Assembly: GCA_946405675.1 (NCBI GenBank)
Contig: CAMJIC010000162.1
Location: 1 to 5,672 of the forward strand
Origin: an uncultured Clostridia bacterium
Lineage (GTDB): Bacteria > Bacillota > Clostridia > Lachnospirales > Lachnospiraceae
Direction of reading: 5' to 3'
DNA length: 5,672 bases
Shown: positions 1 to 5,367 of the stretch, piece by piece
Position numbering within the stretch: position 1 is the first letter of the stretch
How the letters are laid out: every line of letters begins with the position of its first letter
Translations under genes and position numbers: made by a program
The notes under the pieces: generated by a model
The model's input: only the letters and a program-made list of their open reading frames with translations
Database searches by the model: none
Told to the model about the DNA's origin: nothing

Positions 1-31
1 GCAGGGGGACGGTTTGTAACAATGAATCCAC

Positions 32-39
32 AAAGGAGG
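32..39 (+). promoter_or_regulatory. Ribosome binding site that sets the start of the first gene
   Basis: AAAGGAGG ends 9 bases before the ATG at 49. An in-frame ATG at 22 lies upstream of this site and would place it inside the coding sequence. The Shine-Dalgarno position therefore favours a start at 49. Confidence 0.8.
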
Positions 40-48
40 AATGAAACG

Positions 49-570
49 ATGCAGTATGAATATAATGATACAGGTAAAAAGGGACATCCCGGGATTGCGC
101 TGCTTCTGGCGATCCTTGGACTTCTGGTGACGATCTTTGTCGGGATGTTCTTTGGAATGATGGGTGTTGTTCCTGGCGTTATCCTGGCAGTGGCGGGTAT
201 CGTTATAGGTATCATGTCCATGCGCGTATCCCATGGAAAGGGGAAAGGCGGCCTGATCATCGGGATCATCGCGCTCCTTTTCAGCGGTCTGGTCGGCTCC
301 ATGACGATGTTTCTGGGAGAGATGCTGAAATTACCAGAGGTTCAGGAAAAAGCTCCTATCCTTGCAACATACTCGAATCAGGGCTGGAGGGGGATTGGCG
401 GCCTGATCATGAAGATGTCCTCGGATGGGGTTGATTTTGACCAGCTTTCCAAAGAGCTTGAAGAACTTGGTAAGGTGGAAAGCGCAGGACAGGTTCAGAC
501 CACAGCGTCGGAGGCGGCGAAAAGCGCAGGACAGGTTCAGACCGCAGCGTCGGAGGTGGCGAAAAGCTGA
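49..570 (+). CDS. Small three-helix membrane protein with repeated C-terminal tail
   Basis: The 173-residue product has a short charged N-terminus (about 1-13) and three hydrophobic segments at about 15-35, 39-57 and 68-89. The second and third are separated by a basic glycine-rich turn (SHGKGKGG, 61-68). The glycine- and isoleucine-rich helix pairs resemble small DUF4190-type membrane proteins, but this is an impression and not a firm assignment. Residues 90-140 form a soluble, partly helical region. Residues 145-172 are two 14-residue copies of SAGQVQT-(T/A)-ASE-(A/V)-AK. No catalytic motif is visible and the function is unknown. With an odd number of helices, the tail would be on the opposite side of the membrane from the N-terminus. 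The start at 49 is chosen because of the AAAGGAGG site 9 bases upstream. The next gene on this strand begins 149 bp downstream, beyond a hairpin, so co-transcription is uncertain. Confidence 0.8.
   Translation: MQYEYNDTGKKGHPGIALLLAILGLLVTIFVGMFFGMMGVVPGVILAVAGIVIGIMSMRVSHGKGKGGLIIGIIALLFSGLVGSMTMFLGEMLKLPEVQEKAPILATYSNQGWRGIGGLIMKMSSDGVDFDQLSKELEELGKVESAGQVQTTASEAAKSAGQVQTAASEVAKS
481..564 (+). repeat. Two tandem 42-bp coding repeats
   Basis: Bases 481-522 and 523-564 are direct copies differing at 2 of 42 positions (ACA/GCA and GCG/GTG codons). Both differences change the residue (T to A, A to V). They encode two copies of a 14-residue alanine-, serine- and glutamine-rich unit at the end of the membrane protein, and the stop codon follows one codon later. 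The length keeps the reading frame, so copy number can vary without breaking the gene. Confidence 0.95.
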
Positions 571-646
571 AGCATTCGTAAGTACGGAGAGGCTTTCTGA
601 TTCCAGATATCGGAAAACCAGACAAGCAATATGCATAAGTTAATTC

Positions 647-691
647 GTTACAGGTCATAACTGCCCGGAACAGGCTCTGAGCAGTTACAGG
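647..691. repeat. Intergenic hairpin element, copy 1
   Basis: Left arm 658-668 (TAACTGCCCGG) pairs with right arm 677-687 (CTGAGCAGTTA) through 11 positions: nine Watson-Crick pairs, one G-U and one C-A mismatch. The loop is the 8-nt AACAGGCT. The hairpin is bracketed by an 8-bp direct repeat GTTACAGG (647-654 and 684-691, the second overlapping the right arm). A copy with the same stem length, loop length and core loop lies at 2557-2586. There is no T-run directly after it on the plus strand, so a terminator role here is doubtful. Confidence 0.7.
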
Positions 692-719
692 CATTTATTA
701 TGAACGGGGGGCAAATGGG

Positions 720-1625
720 ATGAAGTATCAGGATATCACGATCCGGGCAAAGGATTCCTACAGGCTGAGCGCAAGGCTGTTTGATGTCAGTGAGCCGAAG
801 GCAGTCGTACAGGTGCTCCACGGCATGGAAGAGCATAAGGGAAGGTACGACGATTTTGCCGCATTTCTCCAGGAAAATGGATTTGCCGTACTGACGTGCG
901 ACATGCGGGGGCATGGGAGCGATGCGCCCCTTCTGAGTCACATTGCGGACAAGGGCGGAGACCGCCTGCTGGTATCGGATGTCAGGAGGGTTTCCTCCTG
1001 GTTAAGGAAACGGTTTCCCCGCAGGCAGCAGTATTTATTTGCGCACTCCATGGGTACGATTATAGCAAGGAGAGTGCTGCAGGCGGACAGCGGATGCTAT
1101 GACAAGGTGGTTCTTTCCGGCTATCCGGTTCCGCAGAAGTCAGCCGTTTTGGGAGTGGCGTTGAGCGCTGCAGCTTCTTTACTCAAGGGAGGGCCAAAGG
1201 AGCACTCGGCCATGGTCACGAACCTGGCGATGGGAGGATTTTCCAGGGCCATCCCGGACGCGAAGACTCCCTTGGACTGGCTGTCCTACAATGAGGAGAA
1301 TGTCAGGAGGTATCAGGAGAGCGCGCTGTGCGGCAAAGAGTTCACGCTGGGAAGCTATGATGCCCTGTTCCGCCTGGTAAGCGCGATCGCTGAACCGAAG
1401 CTTTATCGGAATGTGCTTTCGATTATTCCGATTCTGCTGATTTCCGGGGAGGATGACCCTTGTACAGGGGGAGAAGCAGGAAGGAAGGTGTCTGCCGATG
1501 TGCTCAGACAGGCAGGCTTTGAATGCATAACGGTGGAGACGATTCCCCATATGCGGCATGAGATCCTGAATGAGACAGGACATGAAGCGGTCTATGAGAA
1601 GATCCTGGAGTTTCTGAAGGGCTGA
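720..1625 (+). CDS. Alpha/beta hydrolase, lysophospholipase / monoacylglycerol lipase-like
   Basis: The 301-residue product is a complete, probably cytoplasmic serine hydrolase of the Hydrolase_4 (PldB-like) type, a family that cleaves ester bonds of lysophospholipids, monoacylglycerols and related esters. Visible landmarks in order are the oxyanion-side HGMEEH at 34-39, RGHG at 63-66, the nucleophile elbow AHSMG at 108-112 with Ser110, the acid in SGEDDP at 242-247 (Asp246 likeliest), and the catalytic His280 in RHEILNE. The first elbow position is Ala where Gly is usual; Ala is tolerated in some hydrolases. The segment at about 145-230 would be the lid that determines substrate choice. No signal peptide or membrane segment is evident. 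The start at 720 follows a G-rich stretch (about 705-711); another ATG at 715 is out of frame and stops after two codons. A strong hairpin begins at the stop codon. The exact substrate cannot be read from the sequence. Confidence 0.93.
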   Translation: MKYQDITIRAKDSYRLSARLFDVSEPKAVVQVLHGMEEHKGRYDDFAAFLQENGFAVLTCDMRGHGSDAPLLSHIADKGGDRLLVSDVRRVSSWLRKRFPRRQQYLFAHSMGTIIARRVLQADSGCYDKVVLSGYPVPQKSAVLGVALSAAASLLKGGPKEHSAMVTNLAMGGFSRAIPDAKTPLDWLSYNEENVRRYQESALCGKEFTLGSYDALFRLVSAIAEPKLYRNVLSIIPILLISGEDDPCTGGEAGRKVSADVLRQAGFECITVETIPHMRHEILNETGHEAVYEKILEFLKG

Positions 1626-1690
1626 AACAGCAGCAGCGGACCGGATGGGGAACAATCCCCGTCTGGTCCGCTGTTTCAGGTTTATCCTTT
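1622..1690 (+). terminator. Intrinsic terminator after the hydrolase
   Basis: A long hairpin starts at the stop codon. CTGAAACAG (1622-1630) pairs with CTGTTTCAG (1671-1679). After a 6-nt bulge (1631-1636), CGGACC (1637-1642) pairs with GGTCCG (1665-1670), then GGAT with GTCT using G-U pairs, then GGGGA (1647-1651) with TCCCC (1656-1660) around an ACAA loop. The T-rich stretch TTTATCCTTT follows at 1681-1690. The minus-strand side has no comparable T-run. The hairpin may still help end the convergent isomerase transcript, for which no separate terminator was found. Confidence 0.8.
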
Positions 1691-1730
1691 GCTCTTGTTC
1701 AAGGCTTTTGTTCCGTCATGCCGCTATTCT

Positions 1731-1816
1731 CAGTAACCATTTTTTCAGGATTTCATCTACTGCGGCCCTGACACAGTAACCCTTTATTTCAGGATTTCAT
1801 CTACTGCGGCCTTGAT
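1731..1816. repeat. 43-bp tandem duplication of the isomerase gene's 3' end
   Basis: The unit at 1774-1816 contains the last coding bases and TAA stop of the minus-strand isomerase gene. A second unit at 1731-1773 lies directly downstream of that stop. Aligned from CAGTAACC onward, they differ by one substitution near the start, one missing A and one C/T change; the missing A removes the TAA from the downstream copy. Read on the minus strand in the matching frame, the downstream copy would encode AAVDEILKKWLLRIAA followed by TGA. Confidence 0.9.
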
Positions 1817-2431
1817 CTGATCGCACTTGCAGTTCTCATAGAAATACTTCGCAAATCTCTTGGTGGACAGCGCGCCCTTAACCAGATCATGGTGGCTTTC
1901 ATTCAGCTTCTTCAGGATCGTCACCATATCCTGATAGGTTTCTCCCTTGACCTCATCGAGGATTTTCTTGTTGGCCTTCTCCGGAACGGCTCTTTCCTTC
2001 GGATAGCCGCCGCCGCTTTCCTCACACCAAAGCTTCTCGAAAATGTACTCCAGATTCAGGTCGCCGCCCCAGCCGAAGCCTTTCGCAAAGGGGAGCGCGA
2101 TTGCATTTCCATCATTGATCTGGGCAAAGGTATAAGCGTCGAGCGCGTCTTCCACATGTCCGCAGATCACGCCGGGAAATGAATTCAGCGCCAGCATGGC
2201 GCCTTCGCCGGTTCCGCATCCTGTGATGACATAGTCCGCCGCGCCGGAATTGAGCAGCACTGCCGCCAGGATTCCGTTCTGCACATAGGTGAGCTGGGCT
2301 TCATCGTCCGCCGCGTACATCCCATAGTTGAACACCTCATGTCCCATCGGCTCCGCAACCTTGCGCAGCGCCTTCTCGATGACAGCATTCTTCGCAGCCT
2401 GGCTGTTTTCATTGATCAAAGCGATTTTCAT
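1784..2431 (-). CDS. RpiB/LacA/LacB-family sugar-phosphate isomerase
   Basis: The 215-residue product begins MKIALINENS and has the Rossmann-like fold signatures of the RpiB/LacAB family, cytoplasmic enzymes that interconvert aldose and ketose phosphates. GCGTGEGAMLALN at 71-83 matches the phosphate/active-site loop. Cys72 aligns with the catalytic cysteine of E. coli-type RpiB (ICGTG), and the mycobacterial-type glutamate is not in its usual place. INDGNAIAL at 105-113 corresponds to the conserved NDANVLAL-like segment. Classical RpiB is about 150 residues; here about 60 extra lysine- and glutamate-rich, probably helical residues follow (about 150-215), including three closely placed cysteine/asparagine positions near 200-203. 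The substrate (ribose, galactose or another sugar phosphate) cannot be fixed because no pathway partner is adjacent. The start is set by AGGAGGA 9 bases upstream. The gene is convergent with the hydrolase and divergent from the FHA-ABC gene, so it is likely a single-gene transcript. Confidence 0.9.
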   Translation of the reverse strand: MKIALINENSQAAKNAVIEKALRKVAEPMGHEVFNYGMYAADDEAQLTYVQNGILAAVLLNSGAADYVITGCGTGEGAMLALNSFPGVICGHVEDALDAYTFAQINDGNAIALPFAKGFGWGGDLNLEYIFEKLWCEESGGGYPKERAVPEKANKKILDEVKGETYQDMVTILKKLNESHHDLVKGALSTKRFAKYFYENCKCDQIKAAVDEILK

Positions 2432-2440
2432 TTCAATTTA

Positions 2441-2447
2441 TCCTCCT
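2441..2447 (-). promoter_or_regulatory. Ribosome binding site of the isomerase gene
   Basis: On the minus strand AGGAGGA lies 9 bases before the ATG at 2431-2429. No competing in-frame start lies close by. Confidence 0.85.
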
Positions 2448-2489
2448 GTTGCTGATCTTGCCTTTCTGATCCGGAACACAATAGCGATT

Positions 2490-2533
2490 TATGTGTCCCA
2501 AAGACTTTTATACCACACATAGCTATGCTGTGT
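2490..2533. promoter_or_regulatory. Operator-like inverted half-sites
   Basis: TATGTGT (2490-2496) and ACACATA (2515-2521) form a 7-bp inverted repeat around the candidate -10. ACACATA also begins a near-palindrome that contains the perfect 10-bp CATAGCTATG (2518-2527) and ends in TGTGT (2529-2533). The three half-sites cover the region from the -35 spacer to just past the expected transcription start of the isomerase gene, where a repressor would act. No regulator gene is in the window. Confidence 0.45.
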
Positions 2534-2536
2534 CGC
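2507..2536 (-). promoter_or_regulatory. Candidate promoter of the isomerase gene
   Basis: On the minus strand, TATAAA (2512-2507) is preceded after 18 bases by GCGACA (2536-2531), which matches 4 of 6 bases of TTGACA. Transcription would start near 2500, giving a leader of about 70 bases. The -10 is good and the -35 mediocre. Confidence 0.5.
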
Positions 2537-2546
2537 TCTGAATTTG

Positions 2547-2586
2547 AAAAAAGAAACAGCTGTTCAGGACAGGTTCTGAACAGCTG
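2547..2586 (-). terminator. Hairpin element, copy 2; terminator-like on the minus strand
   Basis: CAGCTGTTCAG (2557-2567) and CTGAACAGCTG (2576-2586) form a perfect 11-bp stem around the 8-nt loop GACAGGTT. On the minus strand the stem is followed directly by TTTCTTTTTT (plus-strand bases 2556-2547), the classic intrinsic terminator form. It lies upstream of both divergent promoters, so it would stop antisense transcripts coming from the large ABC gene before they reach the isomerase promoter. It shares its architecture with the hairpin at 658-687. Confidence 0.7.
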
Positions 2587-2620
2587 CAAAAAGAAATTGA
2601 TGGAAGTTTAATCATCGGCA

Positions 2621-2629
2621 TGGTATGAT
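2621..2629 (+). promoter_or_regulatory. Candidate extended -10 for the FHA-ABC gene
   Basis: TGGTATGAT fits the extended -10 pattern (TGN then TATNAT-like). No convincing -35 sits 16-18 bases upstream; TTGATG at 2597-2602 is 21 bases away. The leader would be about 50 bases. The call rests on one element. Confidence 0.35.
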
Positions 2630-2684
2630 AATTCAGCATATGTCTCTATATTGATCAGGAAGTAAAAAGGCAGGGATCAAATAA

Positions 2685-5249
2685 ATGAGTAACAGGAATA
2701 ATCAACAATCCCACCTGGATCAGATACCGGAAGGCGGATTCAATCCGGATACAAAGCAGGGATCCGGCACTTTCGGAGGAAACAGCCACAGCATCCGGCC
2801 GGCCGGCCTTGTCTTCTTTGAAGAGCAGGAAAAGCCGCGTCAGTATCTCATTTTCAGCCATTCGGAGATCAGGGGAAGATGCGCAATGGAGGTTTTCACG
2901 ACCTCGAGCCTCCAGCTGGAATACCCTTTCCTGGATGAGCATCAGTGTGAGATCTTCAAGGAGAAGGGCCAGTGGTTTTACCGCAACCTTTCCGACAATG
3001 TCTATACTTTTGTCGCGGATGACATGATCCACAAGGGGGATGTCGTTCCGCTGAAGGACTGCACGGTGATCCGCCTGGTCAATGACCGGATGCTGACTGC
3101 TGTCTTTTTTGAAGATTATATCAGCGGGCGGGACTGGCGGATTCTGAACATGGATGACGGCCGCCATCAGGTGACCATCACGGAAAGGGGGAAGGAAGAG
3201 AACGGTGATTCTCTGACCCTGAGCTATGAGTCCGGCCATTGGGAGATGGAGGAGATTCATGCCTTCCATGTGCTCCATAATGGAGACCCGGTATCCAAGA
3301 AGGTAAAGATACGGATCAATGATGTGATCCAGGTTGGAGAGACCCGGTTTATCTTTGAGGGCTCCGGCCTTGTCTATGGATATCCGATCCAGAGGAGCGG
3401 CCTTTCGATCAGCATCGATGAACGCTCTGCCCATAAAGCACTGAAAAAAGTCATGCTCCTGAAGGATATTAACCTTCAGATCAATCCTGGCGAGATGGTT
3501 CTGATCCTGGGCGGTTCCGGCGCGGGCAAAAGCACATTTGTCAATGCCGTCACCGGATACGAGAAGGCAAAGGCGACGATCCAGGCCGGAAATATCGATT
3601 TTTATAAGGATTACAGTCAGGTCAAGCACCAGATCGGCTTTGTTCCCCAGGAGAACCTGCTGCGTGAGGAGGACACGGTCTATGCGACCGTTGAGAATGC
3701 TGCCGACATGCGCCTTCCCAAGGATATGAGTGCCAGTGAGAAGGAGAGGCGGATCAGGGCCGTGCTGGAAACCTTCGGCCTGACAGGAAGGGAGAAGGAG
3801 CTTGTCTCCAAGCTGTCCGGCGGCCAGAAGAAGCGTCTGTCCATCTGTACGGAATTTGTCTCGTCACCTACGTTGTTTATCCTGGATGAGCCGGATTCCG
3901 GCCTTGACGGCATCATGGCGACAGAACTGATGGAGAACCTGCGCATGATCGCATGCCAGGGAAAGATGGTCCTGGTCATCACGCATCAGCCGGACCGGGT
4001 CGCGGACCTGTTCGACAAGGTGATCGTTCTGGCTAAAAGCACAGAGACAAAGGTCGGCCAGCTTGCATTTTACGGAGAAGTCCAGGAGGCAAGGGATTTC
4101 TTCGGCGTCGATACGATGGAGAACGTGGTCAAGCGCATCAACGCCAGGAATGAGGGCGGTGAGGGACGTGCTGACGAGTTCATAGAAAAATACAAAACAT
4201 ATTCCGCTACACGGGAAGAAAGGCCGGATCTGGTCTTCAAGGAAAAGAATGAGGACGATTCCGTGTTGGATGCCCCTGCCGACGAACACACTGATGCAGG
4301 GAAGGGAGAGAAGGAAAAGGGCGGCCTGATGTATAAGAGCCGTCTGGAGCAGATCCCGATCTATCTGGGCAAGCAGTTCAGGCTTCTGATCTATGAGAAG
4401 AACTGGAAGGTGCTTCCGATGTCGGCGATCATTGCATACCTGGTTACCTACGTACTGGGGAAACAGATGTTCCGGAACATGGAATTCACCAAGTTCGGGT
4501 CCCTTGCGGTTGTCTGCGTGTGTATCTGGAACGGAATGTTCAATTCGATCCAGGTGATCTGTAAGGAAAGAAGCATTATCAAACGGGAACACAGAACGGG
4601 ACTGCATATCAGCGCCTATGTGATGGCGCATATGATCTATCAGGCCGTGATCTGCATGATCCAGGTTGTGATCACCATAACGATCTTCTGGATCTTCGGC
4701 GTGTATTTCCCGGATACGGGCCTGATCACCGGATTCTTTACGGTCGACCTGGGGATCTCCATGTTCCTGATGACCTATGCCGCAGATACGCTGGCGCTCC
4801 TTGCCTCCTGTATCTCTCATACCACCACGACTGCCATGACGATCATGCCGTTTCTGCTGGTCATACAGCTGATCTTCGCGGGGAGCATATTCCCGCTGGA
4901 GCGCGAGGGCGCCGAGTTCCTCTCGAAGCTTACGATCAGCAACTGGGGGATTAATGCGGTGAATATCGCGGCAGATTACAACGGTCAGGATTCCATTGTA
5001 ATCTATACCGCAGTGAACAGCATGCAGGACGCGGAGGATGAGACCTTGACGAAGCTTCATAATGTGATGAAGATACCGGAGGTCAAGAAGAAGGTGCAGC
5101 ATTACAGCGCACAGAAGCTGCAGGATAAGAACTTTGAATATACGAAGGGGAACCTGCTCAAATGCTGGGGCATTCTGGCTCTGTTTTCAGCGGTGTACGT
5201 GTTCCTGGGGACGCTTGCCCTGGAGCTGATCGATAAGGATAAGCGGTAA
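2685..5249 (+). CDS. FHA-like/FHA-like/ABC ATPase/ABC2 permease fusion (ABCG half-transporter)
   Basis: The 854-residue protein carries two N-terminal FHA-like beta domains (about 53-141 and 160-226), an ATPase domain (about 238-475), a charged linker (about 488-548) and a membrane domain (about 565-854). The first FHA-like domain keeps the outline RNLSDNVYTFV...PLKDCTVIRL, but the usual GR and the Ser of SxxH are missing and NG is NV. The ATPase is complete: Walker A GGSGAGKST 276-284, Q-loop Gln322, signature LSGGQ 377-381, Walker B LFILDE with Glu402, D-loop SGLD 405-408, H-loop His434. The permease part has about six helices, with the ABC2-type KERSIIKREHRTGL segment (627-640) before the third and an extracytoplasmic loop at about 740-822 before the last. 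The domain order is that of mycobacterial Rv1747. It should work as a homodimer in the membrane; direction and substrate are unknown. The start is supported by an AGGCAGGG-type site ending 9 bases upstream. Confidence 0.92.
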   Translation: MSNRNNQQSHLDQIPEGGFNPDTKQGSGTFGGNSHSIRPAGLVFFEEQEKPRQYLIFSHSEIRGRCAMEVFTTSSLQLEYPFLDEHQCEIFKEKGQWFYRNLSDNVYTFVADDMIHKGDVVPLKDCTVIRLVNDRMLTAVFFEDYISGRDWRILNMDDGRHQVTITERGKEENGDSLTLSYESGHWEMEEIHAFHVLHNGDPVSKKVKIRINDVIQVGETRFIFEGSGLVYGYPIQRSGLSISIDERSAHKALKKVMLLKDINLQINPGEMVLILGGSGAGKSTFVNAVTGYEKAKATIQAGNIDFYKDYSQVKHQIGFVPQENLLREEDTVYATVENAADMRLPKDMSASEKERRIRAVLETFGLTGREKELVSKLSGGQKKRLSICTEFVSSPTLFILDEPDSGLDGIMATELMENLRMIACQGKMVLVITHQPDRVADLFDKVIVLAKSTETKVGQLAFYGEVQEARDFFGVDTMENVVKRINARNEGGEGRADEFIEKYKTYSATREERPDLVFKEKNEDDSVLDAPADEHTDAGKGEKEKGGLMYKSRLEQIPIYLGKQFRLLIYEKNWKVLPMSAIIAYLVTYVLGKQMFRNMEFTKFGSLAVVCVCIWNGMFNSIQVICKERSIIKREHRTGLHISAYVMAHMIYQAVICMIQVVITITIFWIFGVYFPDTGLITGFFTVDLGISMFLMTYAADTLALLASCISHTTTTAMTIMPFLLVIQLIFAGSIFPLEREGAEFLSKLTISNWGINAVNIAADYNGQDSIVIYTAVNSMQDAEDETLTKLHNVMKIPEVKKKVQHYSAQKLQDKNFEYTKGNLLKCWGILALFSAVYVFLGTLALELIDKDKR

Positions 5250-5367
5250 GCAGGGGCGTCTGCTTGCCATGAGACGGAGTACGCATTGGTGGTGAAGTGA
5301 AGTACATATGTGTGCCTGAAGACACTTGAGAAGGAACGGGCAATACGTTACGGGAAGGAAATAATGC

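Noticed and set aside
22..48. Upstream in-frame start at 22 for the first gene
   Set aside because: The AAAGGAGG site at 32-39 lies inside this extension and is correctly spaced for the ATG at 49.
720..1625. Hydrolase as a haloalkane dehalogenase or peptidase
   Set aside because: The HGMEEH, AHSMG and RHEILNE segments together fit the lysophospholipase/monoacylglycerol-lipase group better; nothing points to a dehalogenase halide site or a peptidase lid.
2655..3629. 324-residue open frame on the minus strand
   Set aside because: It lies antisense to the FHA-ABC gene, whose ATPase motifs are complete. Its translation shows no family motif and has no clear ribosome site; it looks like a shadow of codon bias.
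3864..5102. 412-residue open frame on the minus strand
   Set aside because: It is antisense to the permease half of the ABC gene. It is rich in His, Asp and Arg with no recognisable domain, as expected from reversed codons of a membrane protein.
5250..5367. Terminator or small gene between the FHA-ABC gene and the repeat protein
   Set aside because: Only short weak inverted repeats (such as GCAG/CTGC near 5250) without a T-run are present. The ATG at 5269 gives a frame of eight codons only.
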